From Mycobacterium gallinarum (GTDB taxonomy: Bacteria > Actinomycetota > Actinomycetes > Mycobacteriales > Mycobacteriaceae): 64,000 nt of DNA. A program made the translations under genes and the position numbers. How positions within the stretch are numbered: the first letter of the stretch is position 1; each line of letters starts with the position of its first letter. The notes below the pieces were generated by a model. The model had not been told where the DNA came from. It did not search any database and saw only the letters and a list, made by a program, of their open reading frames with translations. The stretch is from NCBI RefSeq assembly GCF_010726765.1, contig NZ_AP022601.1:3472001-3536000 (forward strand), in the 5' to 3' direction. Shown here one piece after another: positions 53,308 to 62,328 of the stretch.

Positions 53308-54534
53308 GTGGCACAGGACGCTGACGTGCGGTTGCGGCCGAGCTGGTTGCTGCTCGGACCGGCCTTCGTCGCCGCCATCGCCTACGTCGACCCGGGAAAC
53401 GTCGCCGCCAACGTCAGCGCGGGCGCGCAGTTCGGCTTCCTGCTGGTGTGGGTCATCGTGGTGGCCAACATCATGGCGTGCCTGGTGCAGTACCTGTCGG
53501 CGAAGCTCGGTCTCGTGAGCGGTCAGTCGTTGCCCGAGGCCGTCGGCAGCAGGATGCGCCGCTCGACTCGGCTGGCCTACTGGCTGCAAGCCGAATTGGT
53601 CGCGATGGCAACGGATCTCGCCGAGGTGGTGGGCGGAGCCATCGCGCTGTACCTGCTTTTCGATCTCCCACTGCTCACCGGTGGCGTGATCACCGGAGCC
53701 GTCTCGCTGTTGCTCTTGGTGCTCAAGGACCGCCGAGGCCAGCAGATGTTCGAGCGGGTCATCACCGGCCTGCTGCTGGTCATCGCGATCGGGTTCTGCA
53801 CCAGCCTGTTCGTCGCGGCGCCCCCCGCGAGCGAGGCAGCAGCCGGTCTGCTGCCGATGTTCGCGGGCACCGAGAGCGTGCTGCTTGCCGCGGCAATGCT
53901 CGGAGCGACCGTGATGCCGCACGCGGTCTATCTACACTCCGGTCTCACCCGCGACCGCCATGGTCACCCCGAACCCGGCCCGATGCGCCGGATGCTGCTG
54001 CGCGTCACCCGCTGGGACGTCGGAATCGCGATGGTCGTCGCGGGTGCGGTCAACCTCTCGATGCTGCTCGTGGCGGCGACGAACCTGCAGGGCCGCGACA
54101 ACACCGACTCGATCGAGGGTGCCCACGCCGCGGTCGGCGACACACTGGGCCCGACGGTCGCCCTGCTGTTCGCGATCGGACTGCTGGCGTCGGGTCTCGC
54201 GTCCTCGTCGGTGGGTGCGTACGCAGGCCAGATGATCATGCAGGGCCTGCTCCACGTGTCGATTCCGATGGTGGCCCGACGGCTCATCACCCTCGTGCCC
54301 GCACTGGTGATCTTGGCGGTGGGCGTCGACCCGAGCCGTGCACTGGTGTTGTCCCAGGTGGTGCTGTCGTTCGGAATCCCGTTTGCGCTGATCCCGCTGG
54401 TGCGGCTGACCAGTGACCGCGCAGTGATGGGCGACGACACCAACCATCGGGTGACCACTGCTCTTGGGTGGCTGGTCGCCGCGTTGATTACAGTGCTGAA
54501 TGTGGTGCTGATCTATCTCACCGTCAAGGGCTGA
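53308..54534 (+). CDS. mntH: MntH, NRAMP divalent metal (Mn/Fe) transporter
   Basis: The 408-residue protein has about eleven helices, the metal-binding helix 1 motif AYVDPGNVAAN (Asp/Asn) and helix 6 motif ATVMPHAVYLHSG (Met and His), defining proton-coupled Mn2+ uptake. It matches Rv0924c. GTG 53308 or TTG 53305 are possible starts after AGAAGG. A DtxR-like half palindrome lies about 36 nt upstream. Its stop overlaps the next ATG (TGATG), coupling it to the fusion protein. Confidence 0.93.
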   Translation: MAQDADVRLRPSWLLLGPAFVAAIAYVDPGNVAANVSAGAQFGFLLVWVIVVANIMACLVQYLSAKLGLVSGQSLPEAVGSRMRRSTRLAYWLQAELVAMATDLAEVVGGAIALYLLFDLPLLTGGVITGAVSLLLLVLKDRRGQQMFERVITGLLLVIAIGFCTSLFVAAPPASEAAAGLLPMFAGTESVLLAAAMLGATVMPHAVYLHSGLTRDRHGHPEPGPMRRMLLRVTRWDVGIAMVVAGAVNLSMLLVAATNLQGRDNTDSIEGAHAAVGDTLGPTVALLFAIGLLASGLASSSVGAYAGQMIMQGLLHVSIPMVARRLITLVPALVILAVGVDPSRALVLSQVVLSFGIPFALIPLVRLTSDRAVMGDDTNHRVTTALGWLVAALITVLNVVLIYLTVKG

Positions 54535-55598
54535 TGCGGCATATCTATTTCGCCTACGGGTCGAACCTGTGCGTTCGGCAGATGGCGCGGCGGTGCCCTG
54601 GGGCGGCCGACCCGCGGCCGGCGACGCTGGCCGACCACGACTGGCTGATCAACGAGCGCGGCGTGGCGACTGTCGAACAGTTCGATGGGTCGCAGGTACA
54701 CGGCGTCGTGTGGCAGCTGACCGATACCGACCTCGCGACCCTCGACAGCGCGGAAGGTGTGCCGGTGCGGTATCGCCGCGACCGCCTCACGGTGCACACC
54801 GACGACGGCCCGTACCAGGCGTGGGTCTACATCGATCACCGCGTCGAACCGGGTCCGCCGCGGCCGGGCTATCTCGAACGCGTCGTCGACGGCGCGCTGC
54901 AGCACGGCCTGCCGCAGCGCTGGATCGACTTCCTGAGGCGATGGGATCCGACCCGGTGGCCCGGCAGCATGGCACATCCGAGTTCAGCTGGACCACAGTC
55001 ACTTTCGGAACTACTCGCGGACCCCGGCGTCGTCGAAGAGCTCACTCTGCGGTCCCGGTTTGGGTTCATGGCCTTCCATGGCGGCGGCCTGGAGCAGATG
55101 ACCGACGTCATCGCCGAGCGCGCCGCCGATGCCGCCGACGCGTCGCTGTATGTGGTGCGTCACCCCGACCAATACCCGCACCACCTGTCATCGGCGCGCT
55201 ATGACCCCGCGGAGTCCGAACGACTGGCCGAGTTCCTCGACCATGTCGATGTGGTGGTGTCGCTGCACGGCTACGGCCGCATCGGTCGCAGCACACAACT
55301 GCTCGCCGGTGGCCGCAACCGCCGACTGGCCGAACATGTCGCGCACCACGTCACCGTTCCGGGGTATCAGGTGGTCACCGACATCGACGCCATACCCCGT
55401 GAGCTGCGGGGTCTGCATCCGGAGAACCCGGTGAACCGGGTGCGCCGGGGCGGCACCCAGCTCGAACTCACGCCGCGGGTACGGGGCATCAGCCCGCGCA
55501 GCCAGCTGCCCGGTGACGACGGCCTCTCCCCCGCGACTTCGACGTTGGTGCAGGGGCTGGCCGCTGCGGCGCGTTCTTGGGAATCGCCCTCGGCGTAG
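54534..55598 (+). CDS. Fusion: gamma-glutamylcyclotransferase-like domain + poly-gamma-glutamate hydrolase domain
   Basis: The 354-residue protein begins with an AIG2/GGCT fold (IYFAYGSNLC at 4-13, LDSAEGVPVRYRR with the acid residue), ending near 135. After a short linker a second domain has FMAFHGGGLEQMTDVIA, HHLSSARYDP and VVVSLHGYGR, the zinc His/Glu/His pattern of the PghP/YjqB poly-gamma-glutamate hydrolase family. Both halves act on gamma-glutamyl bonds in their known members. The start overlaps mntH by one base. I do not recall this fusion as described. Substrate and location are unknown; no signal peptide is seen. Confidence 0.82.
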   Translation: MRHIYFAYGSNLCVRQMARRCPGAADPRPATLADHDWLINERGVATVEQFDGSQVHGVVWQLTDTDLATLDSAEGVPVRYRRDRLTVHTDDGPYQAWVYIDHRVEPGPPRPGYLERVVDGALQHGLPQRWIDFLRRWDPTRWPGSMAHPSSAGPQSLSELLADPGVVEELTLRSRFGFMAFHGGGLEQMTDVIAERAADAADASLYVVRHPDQYPHHLSSARYDPAESERLAEFLDHVDVVVSLHGYGRIGRSTQLLAGGRNRRLAEHVAHHVTVPGYQVVTDIDAIPRELRGLHPENPVNRVRRGGTQLELTPRVRGISPRSQLPGDDGLSPATSTLVQGLAAAARSWESPSA

Positions 55599-55613
55599 CG
55601 GGCACCACCTCAC

Positions 55614-55647
55614 CCATCCGGACCTGCCCCGGCTCCGAATACGGGAT
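55614..55647 (+). promoter_or_regulatory. SigK-type promoter, leaderless
   Basis: CCATCC (55614-55619) and CCGAAT (55635-55640), separated by 15 bp, equal the published mycobacterial SigK -35 and -10 motifs. The -10 ends 7 nt before GTG 55648, so transcription would begin at the start codon. Confidence 0.82.
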
Positions 55648-56946
55648 GTGGAAAGTTCCAGCCCCGCTTCACGCTCCGTCGCCGTCATCGGCAGCGGCGT
55701 ATCAGGCCTGGTCGCCGCCTATGTCCTGGCACAACGCGACCGCGTGACCCTCTACGAGGCCGACACCCGGCTCGGAGGGCACGCCCACACCCACCAGATC
55801 CCCCACACCGACGACGGCCGCACGATCGGCGTCGACTCGGCATTCCTGGTGCACAACGACCGCACCTACCCCACGCTGTGCCGGCTCTTCGACGAACTCG
55901 GCATCGCCACCCGCGACACCGACATGTCGATGTCGGTGCGCGACGACGCGAGTGGCCTCGAATACGCCGGCGCCCGCGGGATCGGCGGGTTGTTCCCGTC
56001 GTGGTCGTCGCTCACCCGCCCGCGCTACCTGTACATGCTGGTCGAGGTCAAACGATTCCACCGGGCGGCGCTGCGCCTGCTCGAGAGTGACGAGAACGAC
56101 GCGACGGTCGGCGAGTTCCTCGACCGCCACGGTTTCTCCCAGTACTTCATCGAGTACTTCATGACGCCGCTGATCGCCGCGGTGTGGTCGGCTCCGCCTG
56201 GCCAGTCGCTGAACTATCCAGCCCGCTACCTGTTCGTTTTCCTGGAGCACCACGGGATGCTGTCGGTGTTCGACTCACCAACCTGGCGGACGGTGGTCGG
56301 CGGTTCCGTGACTTACGTCGACGCGGTGGCCAAAGAGATCGACGAGGTGCGCCTGGGCGCCGCGGTGCGCTCGGTGGCACGGCTGCCCGATGGCGTCGAG
56401 GTTTCCGACGAAATCAACGGACCGCGGCACTACGACGCCGCCGTGATCGCGACCCACCCCGATCAGGCACTGCTCATGCTCGCCGACCCGACACCGACCG
56501 AACGCGCAGTGCTCGGTGCCATCGAATACAGCATCAACCATGCACAGCTTCACACCGACGAGTCGGTGCTGCCCAAGAACCGACGCGCGAGGGCGTCGTG
56601 GAATTACCTGGCGACCTCCGACGACGCATCGGTGATGGTCACCTACGACGTGACGCGACTGATGCGCCTCGGCGGCGGCTCCCGGTTCCTGGTGACGCTC
56701 GGCGGCAGGGACCGCGTCGACCCCGCCACCGTGCTCACTGAGATGACATACAGCCATCCGATGTACACGCCGACCTCTGTTGCCGCTCAACGACTTTTGC
56801 CGACCTTGGACGACGACCGCGTGGTATTCGCAGGCGCGTACCACGGCTGGGGTTTCCACGAGGACGGGGCGGCCTCCGGATTGCGGGCGGCGCAGCGTCT
56901 GGGGGTCGATTGGCCGGCTGTCGCCCGCGAGGCGGTGGCATGCTGA
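55648..56946 (+). CDS. FAD-dependent amine-oxidase-like oxidoreductase (Rv0449c-like)
   Basis: The 432-residue flavoprotein has the dinucleotide motif VAVIGSGVSGLVAAYVL, TLYEADTRLGGHAHTHQI and the C-terminal FAD-closing VVFAGAYHGWGFHEDGAASGL. It belongs to the group always found beside DUF1365 and CFA-synthase genes and probably modifies fatty acyl chains. GTG 55648 is chosen because it sits at +1 of the SigK promoter; the open frame to 55513 overlaps the fusion gene. First gene of the sigK operon; its stop overlaps the next ORF by 7 nt. Confidence 0.9.
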   Translation: MESSSPASRSVAVIGSGVSGLVAAYVLAQRDRVTLYEADTRLGGHAHTHQIPHTDDGRTIGVDSAFLVHNDRTYPTLCRLFDELGIATRDTDMSMSVRDDASGLEYAGARGIGGLFPSWSSLTRPRYLYMLVEVKRFHRAALRLLESDENDATVGEFLDRHGFSQYFIEYFMTPLIAAVWSAPPGQSLNYPARYLFVFLEHHGMLSVFDSPTWRTVVGGSVTYVDAVAKEIDEVRLGAAVRSVARLPDGVEVSDEINGPRHYDAAVIATHPDQALLMLADPTPTERAVLGAIEYSINHAQLHTDESVLPKNRRARASWNYLATSDDASVMVTYDVTRLMRLGGGSRFLVTLGGRDRVDPATVLTEMTYSHPMYTPTSVAAQRLLPTLDDDRVVFAGAYHGWGFHEDGAASGLRAAQRLGVDWPAVAREAVAC

Positions 56947-57683
56947 CACCACCCGCCATCTACCGCACTCGGATCACCCACCTCCGTCGCGCCCCGGTGC
57001 ATCACTACTTCGAGCATCGCGGGTACAGCTGGTACGTCGACGTCGACGCGCTACCCAAGCTGCCCCGATGGCTCCGGCCGTTCGCCCGATTCGACGCACG
57101 CGACCACCTCTTCGAATCCGACGGTCCGAACGACACCTTGCGTCAACGCATCGACGCGTTCCTCGCCGACCGGGGCATCGACCTGCACGGCGGCCGTGTC
57201 ACCGCACTCCTGCAGGCGCGAGTCCTCGGGTACGTCTTCAACCCGCTCAGCCTGTACTGGTGCCACGACGCCGACGGGACGCTGCGCCACATCATCGCCG
57301 AGGTACACAACACCTACGGCGGACGTCATGCCTACGTGCTGCCGCCCGACAGCGACCACCCCACGATCGTCATGAAAAGGCTGTACGTCTCACCATTCAA
57401 TGACGTGGACGGCTACTACCTGGTGACCGCCCCACGGCCCGACGAAAACCTCGACGTACGCATCTCCCTGCACCGCGAGAACCAGCCGGCCTTCGTCGTC
57501 ACGATGCGTGGAAACCGAAGGCGCGCAGGTGTTGCCGAGATCCTTCGCCTGCAACTCGTCGCGCCATTGGCTCCGTTGATGGGTGCGATCGGTATTCGGG
57601 TACAAGGCATCACTCTCTGGCTGCGACGAGTCCCCATCGTGCCCCGCGAATCCCACGTCCCGGAAAGAGTCCACCAGTCGTGA
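56940..57683 (+). CDS. DUF1365 protein (Rv0448c-like)
   Basis: The 247-residue protein has TRITHLRRAPVHHYFEHRGY, LGYVFNPLSLYWCHDADG, EVHNTYGGRHAYVL and KRLYVSPFNDVDG, conserved in DUF1365. The function is unknown, but it is always next to a CFA-type methyltransferase and the FAD protein. The ATG at 56940 lies inside the last codons of the previous gene. Confidence 0.9.
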   Translation: MLTPPAIYRTRITHLRRAPVHHYFEHRGYSWYVDVDALPKLPRWLRPFARFDARDHLFESDGPNDTLRQRIDAFLADRGIDLHGGRVTALLQARVLGYVFNPLSLYWCHDADGTLRHIIAEVHNTYGGRHAYVLPPDSDHPTIVMKRLYVSPFNDVDGYYLVTAPRPDENLDVRISLHRENQPAFVVTMRGNRRRAGVAEILRLQLVAPLAPLMGAIGIRVQGITLWLRRVPIVPRESHVPERVHQS

Positions 57684-58957
57684 TCATTGACCTGACGTCA
57701 GCCGCCGCCCCGGCCACCATCGATTCGGACAGATGGCCGGCCGTGGCCAGAGTGCCGGGCGGGCCGCTCAGTGCCGCAACGGGCGCGATCGCCGACCGGT
57801 TGTTCCGCCGAGCCGTGTCGCGGTTGCCGATCCGCGTCGTCTATCCCGACGGGACCGTCATCGGGGCGGCTGACCCCACGCTGCCGACCATGGTCGTGCA
57901 TCGGCCCGAGGTCATGGTTCGCCGGGTCGGTCGCTACGGGCTCATCGGCTTCGGTGAGTCGTATATGGCAGGCGACTGGAGCTCTACGGATATCGCGGGC
58001 CTGCTCACCGAGTTCGGCAAGCGGCTGACAGAGCTGATTCCTCCTGTCCTGCAGAGGTTCCGGCCGCTCGCCGTCGTGCGCCCACCGCGGTCGCAGTACA
58101 ACAGCCGTCGGCAGGCGCGCCGCAACATCGCGGACCACTACGACCTGTCGAACCTCATGTTCGCCGAATTCCTCGACAAGACGATGACGTACTCCAGCGC
58201 GCTGTTCGAGTCCCTTCCCGCGCATGAGTCGAGCCTCGCGGATGCGCAACGCCGAAAGATCGACCGCATCCTCGACGCCACGGGGGTCGGGTCGGGCACC
58301 CGGGTGCTCGAGATCGGCACCGGCTGGGGTGAACTGTGCATCCGCGCCGCAATGCGCGGTGCACACGTCCGTTCGATCACCTTGTCGGCTGAGCAGCAGC
58401 GACTGGCCCGACAGCGGGTGGCCGAGGCGGGGCTGTCCGACCTGGTTGAGATCGACCTGTGCGACTACCGCGACGTCGAAGGCAGTTATGACGCCGTGCT
58501 GTCGATCGAGATGATCGAGGCCGTTGGATACCCGTTCTGGCCCACGTACTTTCAGACGCTCGACCGGCTGGTCGCTCCCGAAGGCCGGGTGGCGATCCAA
58601 GCCATCACCATGCCGCACGACCGGATGCTGGCCAGCCGCAACACCTACACCTGGATCCAGAAGTACATATTCCCCGGCGGTCTGCTGCCCTCGACCGAGG
58701 CGATCCTCGGCATCACCGAGTCCACCACCAGGCTGCGCACCGTTGACATGTTCTCGCTGCGCCTGCACTACGCCGAGACGCTTCGGTTATGGCGGGAGCG
58801 TTTCGTCGCTCGCCAAGATGCCCTGGCGGAGTTGGGATTCGACGACGTGTTTCACCGGATGTGGGAGCTCTATCTGGCTTACTCAGAGGCCGGTTTCCGG
58901 TCGGGGTACCTCAACGTTTACCAGTGGACGTTCGCGCCGTCGGGACGTGCGTCATGA
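57680..58957 (+). CDS. ufaA1: CFA-synthase-type fatty acid methyltransferase (UfaA1/Rv0447c-like)
   Basis: The 425-residue protein has an N-terminal helical region (GLIGFGESYMAGDWSS) and a SAM methyltransferase domain with LEIGTGWGELCIRAA, NIADHYDLSNLMFAEFLD, SIEMIEAVGYPFWPTYF and YIFPGGLLPS, all typical of cyclopropane-fatty-acid synthases. In mycobacteria such enzymes methylate or cyclopropanate unsaturated phospholipid acyl chains. GTG 57680 overlaps the DUF1365 stop by 4 nt. Third gene in the operon. Confidence 0.92.
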   Translation: MIIDLTSAAAPATIDSDRWPAVARVPGGPLSAATGAIADRLFRRAVSRLPIRVVYPDGTVIGAADPTLPTMVVHRPEVMVRRVGRYGLIGFGESYMAGDWSSTDIAGLLTEFGKRLTELIPPVLQRFRPLAVVRPPRSQYNSRRQARRNIADHYDLSNLMFAEFLDKTMTYSSALFESLPAHESSLADAQRRKIDRILDATGVGSGTRVLEIGTGWGELCIRAAMRGAHVRSITLSAEQQRLARQRVAEAGLSDLVEIDLCDYRDVEGSYDAVLSIEMIEAVGYPFWPTYFQTLDRLVAPEGRVAIQAITMPHDRMLASRNTYTWIQKYIFPGGLLPSTEAILGITESTTRLRTVDMFSLRLHYAETLRLWRERFVARQDALAELGFDDVFHRMWELYLAYSEAGFRSGYLNVYQWTFAPSGRAS

Positions 58958-58979
58958 CACCGTCCGCCGGAGGCGGGCA

Positions 58980-59765
58980 ATGAATCTCGTCGTCGTCTCC
59001 ACGGCGTCGCTGGCCATCCTGGTCATCGTTCACACCATCACTTTCCTGATCGGCCGCCGGATCGGGCGCTACAACGTCGTCGACACCGCGTGGGGTCTGG
59101 GATTCGTCGCGGTGGCCGCCGTCGCTGCCGCCCTCGGCACGGGTGACGCGTTCCGGCGGATCCTCCTACTGGCGCTCGTCGCTGTCTGGGGACTGCGACT
59201 GGCGTGGCACATGACGCTGAAATCGGCTGGTAAGGGCGAGGATCCACGCTACCGTGACCTGCTGCGCGGCGACTTCTCGGCGGGGCATGTGATCCGAAAG
59301 GTGTTCTTGATCCAGGGGGCGGCGACGTGGTTCGTCTCGTTGCCCCTGCAACTTTCAGCTGTCCTGGGTCCGACGCCGGCGTTGCTGCGCCCGGTGTTCG
59401 TCCTTGGTGTCGCCGTGTGGGCGCTCGGCTTGCTGTTCGAGGCCGTCGGCGATCGCCAGCTGCGCCGCTTCAAGGCCGACCCGGCCAACCAGGGTGTCAT
59501 CATGGACCGCGGACTGTGGGCGTGGACCCGGCATCCGAATTACTTCGGCGACGCATGTGTGTGGTGGGGACTGTGGCTGGCCAGCATCGCGGGCGCGATT
59601 TCGCTCGTCACCGTGCTGTCCCCGGTGCTCATGACCTACTTCCTGGTGTACGCCACCGGAGCCCGCCTCACCGAGAAGTACATGGCCAGTAGAAACGGCT
59701 TCGGCGAATACCGTTCGCGTACTTCATTTTTCGTACCGCGTCCACCTAGATCGCGAATACCATGA
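58980..59765 (+). CDS. DUF1295 membrane protein (steroid 5-alpha-reductase-like, Rv0446c-like)
   Basis: The 261-residue protein has six to seven membrane helices and the ICMT/reductase-type C-terminal motif RGLWAWTRHPNYFGDACVWWGLWL, which binds NADPH in the steroid reductase/isoprenylcysteine methyltransferase fold. It is probably a lipid double-bond reductase. GGAGGCGGG precedes ATG 58980. Its stop overlaps sigK by 4 nt. Confidence 0.9.
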   Translation: MNLVVVSTASLAILVIVHTITFLIGRRIGRYNVVDTAWGLGFVAVAAVAAALGTGDAFRRILLLALVAVWGLRLAWHMTLKSAGKGEDPRYRDLLRGDFSAGHVIRKVFLIQGAATWFVSLPLQLSAVLGPTPALLRPVFVLGVAVWALGLLFEAVGDRQLRRFKADPANQGVIMDRGLWAWTRHPNYFGDACVWWGLWLASIAGAISLVTVLSPVLMTYFLVYATGARLTEKYMASRNGFGEYRSRTSFFVPRPPRSRIP

Positions 59766-60343
59766 CGCTAATTGCGCCGGTCGATAGGCTACGGCCTGTG
59801 ACAAGGGACCTCGACGAGCTGCTCCGCCAAGTGGCCCGGCAGGACGTCGACGCGTTCGCGGAGTTCTACGATCAGACTCGGGCGCGGGTATACGGCCTGG
59901 TCACCCGAGTTCTGCGCGATCCCGGCTACAGCGAGGAGACCACGCAGGACATCTACCTGCAGGTATGGCGCACCGCGGATTCATACAATCCCGCCGCGGG
60001 GTCCCCGATGTCGTGGCTGATGACGCTCGCGCATCGTCGTGCCGTGGACCGGGTGCGCTCTGAGCAGGCCGCCGGTCAGCGCGAGTCCCGCTATGGCGCC
60101 GCCAATGTCGAGCCACCGTCCGACCAGGTCGCCGACTCGGTGATCCAGAGCGACGAGCATCGCCAGGTGGCCGAATGTCTCGGCTCACTGACCGATACTC
60201 AGCGAGAGGCCATTCACCTCGCCTACTACGACGGCCTGACCTACGTTCAGGTGTCCGAGCGGCTGTCGGCCAACCTCGCGACGATCAAATCGCGGATGCG
60301 CGATGCCATTCGCGGCCTACGCAGGTGTTTGGGGCTGACATGA
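59762..60343 (+). CDS. sigK: SigK, ECF sigma factor
   Basis: The 193-residue protein has sigma region 2 ([38 protein letters not shown]) and region 4 ([44 protein letters not shown]). In M. tuberculosis SigK controls mpb70/mpb83 and its own operon and is held by RskA. It overlaps DUF1295 upstream and rskA downstream, so dosage of sigma and anti-sigma is coupled. Order FAD-DUF1365-ufaA1-DUF1295-sigK-rskA equals Rv0449c-Rv0444c. Confidence 0.95.
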   Translation: MTLIAPVDRLRPVTRDLDELLRQVARQDVDAFAEFYDQTRARVYGLVTRVLRDPGYSEETTQDIYLQVWRTADSYNPAAGSPMSWLMTLAHRRAVDRVRSEQAAGQRESRYGAANVEPPSDQVADSVIQSDEHRQVAECLGSLTDTQREAIHLAYYDGLTYVQVSERLSANLATIKSRMRDAIRGLRRCLGLT

Positions 60344-61059
60344 CTCAACCGATAGACGATTTGACCGCCCTTGCGACGCCGTATGCGTTGCACGCGATGT
60401 CCGAGGTTGAACGTGCCGACATCGACCGTCGTCTTGCGAGTGCACCGCCCGACGTGGCGCGCGCCTTCGGCGACGAAGTCCGTGCGGTGCGCGAAACCAT
60501 GGCGGCGATATCGGCCGCCACCGCCGTCGAGCCGCCGAACGAACTCCGCGACCGTGTCCTCGCCGAAATCGGCAGGACGCCTGCCGTGCAGGCACCGGTG
60601 ATCCCGATGAAACCCCGCGCGAAGCGGTGGCGCACGGCCGTGCTGGCCGCCGCGGCTGCATTGATCGTCGGACTCGGCGCCCTCGGCGTCGGCTTGGCGC
60701 TGCGGCCCCCACCGACGACCGCGGAGCAGATCTTCGCCGCACCGGATGTGCGGACCGTTTCCGGCGACATTCCCGGCGGCGGACGTGCGACGGTCGTCTT
60801 CTCCCGCGACAAAAACGCGGGCGTGCTGGTGATGAACAACGTCGCGCCGCCCCAAACCGGCACCGTCTACCAGATGTGGTTGATCAACGACGAGGGGCCG
60901 CATTCGGCGGGAACCATGGACGCGCAGGCCATCGCGCCGTCGACCACCGCGGTGCTGCCGGATCTGGACGGGTCGAGCACTCTGGCGTTCACCATCGAAC
61001 CGGCCGGCGGTTCACTGATGCCGACCACGGCGCCCTTCGCGGCACTACCACTGACCTAG
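60340..61059 (+). CDS. rskA: RskA, membrane anti-sigma-K factor
   Basis: The 239-residue protein has an N-terminal cytosolic zinc-free anti-sigma domain ([22 protein letters not shown]), one membrane helix ([22 protein letters not shown]) and an extracellular RskA domain ([22 protein letters not shown]). It holds SigK until proteolysis (Rip1-type) releases it. ATG 60340 overlaps the sigK stop; a longer frame to 60175 runs through sigK and is rejected. The stop shares CTAG with the opposite ligase gene. Confidence 0.93.
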   Translation: MTQPIDDLTALATPYALHAMSEVERADIDRRLASAPPDVARAFGDEVRAVRETMAAISAATAVEPPNELRDRVLAEIGRTPAVQAPVIPMKPRAKRWRTAVLAAAAALIVGLGALGVGLALRPPPTTAEQIFAAPDVRTVSGDIPGGGRATVVFSRDKNAGVLVMNNVAPPQTGTVYQMWLINDEGPHSAGTMDAQAIAPSTTAVLPDLDGSSTLAFTIEPAGGSLMPTTAPFAALPLT

Positions 61060-62156
61060 GTCCCCTCGAGAGTGGCCGCTGCGGCCTCGGCGATCACATC
61101 GGCGACGTCGTGACCCCGCTGCCACGCCCGCCGTTGGCGCATCGCCCCGTTGCCCTCCTCGGCGACGCGGTGCAGTTCGCCGCTGACGAGGTCGTAGTCG
61201 CCGACCGCCTCGAGCGCGGGCCGCACGTGCTCGACCAGGTTTTCCAACAACGATCGCGCAGGCGCACACTCGTGACCCCCGGCCAGGTCGAGCGCTTCGC
61301 CGTCGAGGCCGTCGCGCGCCGATTTCCAGTAGGCGGCCCGCAGGGCATGGGGTGCCAGCGGCGATACCGGTTGGCGCTGCCGCTCGTCGTCCAGCGCCGT
61401 CATCACCGCTCCGCGGATCAACGCCGCCAGCAGCACGGTCTCGGCGACCGTGGCCGGCACGTCGGCGACACGGACCTCGACAGTCGGAAAGTTCGCCGAC
61501 GGCCGGACATCCCAATAGACCATCCCGTCGTCCAGCGCGGCGCCCACGCGAATGAGCATCTGCACGACGGCGTCGTACTCGTCGACGGAATCGAATGCCG
61601 GCGGCGGTCCCGCGCTCGGCCACCGCGCCCACAACACGCTGCGCCAGCTGGCGTAGCCGGTGTCGGTATTGCGGTAGATCGCGGAATTCGTGCTGAGCGA
61701 GAGCAGCAGCGGCAGCCACGGCCGCAGCCGGTTGCTGACCCGTACTGCGGCCTCACGGTTCGGCACGGCGACATGCACGTGGGCACCGCAGATGCCTTGT
61801 TCGTGCGCGATCATGCCGTGCCTTTCGGCGATCTTTCGGTAGCGCGGGGTGTCGGTGATCGGGAATTCGTGCGGCACGGTGGGCGGTAGTCCGACGGCCA
61901 GCAGCCGGGCGCCGCCGGCTTCGGCGGCCTCGGCCGTGATCCGGCGCAACCTGGACAGCTGGTCGGCGAGTTCGCGGGTGCCGCCGACAACGTCGGTGGC
62001 GGTTTCGACCTGGCAGCTGGTGAGCTCGAGCTGTAGCTTCACGCCGCGCTCGGCGGCGTGACCGGCGACCGTCTTGTTGACGGCGACCGGTTCGCCCGTT
62101 GCGGGATCGGCGAGCAGAAATTCCTCTTCTACGCCGATTGTGGGATGAGTGGCCAT
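61056..62156 (-). CDS. YbdK-type carboxylate-amine ligase (GCS2 family, Rv0433-like)
   Basis: The 366-residue protein has [88 protein letters not shown] and GLDGEALDL. This group shows weak glutamate-cysteine ligase activity in E. coli but its true role is unknown. Length is usual. The gene is preceded by a leader with two stable hairpins. Convergent with rskA (4-nt overlap). Confidence 0.9.
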   Translation of the reverse strand: MATHPTIGVEEEFLLADPATGEPVAVNKTVAGHAAERGVKLQLELTSCQVETATDVVGGTRELADQLSRLRRITAEAAEAGGARLLAVGLPPTVPHEFPITDTPRYRKIAERHGMIAHEQGICGAHVHVAVPNREAAVRVSNRLRPWLPLLLSLSTNSAIYRNTDTGYASWRSVLWARWPSAGPPPAFDSVDEYDAVVQMLIRVGAALDDGMVYWDVRPSANFPTVEVRVADVPATVAETVLLAALIRGAVMTALDDERQRQPVSPLAPHALRAAYWKSARDGLDGEALDLAGGHECAPARSLLENLVEHVRPALEAVGDYDLVSGELHRVAEEGNGAMRQRRAWQRGHDVADVIAEAAAATLEGT

Positions 62157-62178
62157 GGTGTGTTCGAGTCTGAAAATA

Positions 62179-62260
62179 GATCCGGCCCGTCGGAGGCTTG
62201 CTCACGACGGACCGGATCGGGGTGACAAGTCGGTGGTGGCGGGCTTCGGGTATCGAAGCC
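62179..62260 (-). promoter_or_regulatory. Leader/upstream region of the YbdK gene with two stable hairpins
   Basis: At 62179-62218 GATCCGG-C-CCGTCG pairs with CGACGG-A-CCGGATC (13 pairs, one mismatch, 12-nt loop). At 62242-62260 GGCTTCG pairs with CGAAGCC around a 5-nt loop. They lie 22-104 nt upstream of ATG 62156 and could be a 5' UTR structure or a terminator. Confidence 0.5.
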
Positions 62261-62316
62261 GGCGGCAGAATCATGCCCATTGCTGACACCGGCTAAACCC
62301 CGCCGAGCAGAACTTC

Positions 62317-62328
62317 TACGATCAGGCG
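62317..62328 (+). promoter_or_regulatory. Leaderless promoter of the F420-type gene
   Basis: TACGAT (62317-62322) is a TAnnnT hexamer 6 nt before ATG 62329; no ribosome site is visible. Confidence 0.6.

Noticed and set aside
60175..60339. Longer rskA start
   Set aside because: It lies within sigK; ATG 60340 forms the usual ATGA overlap.
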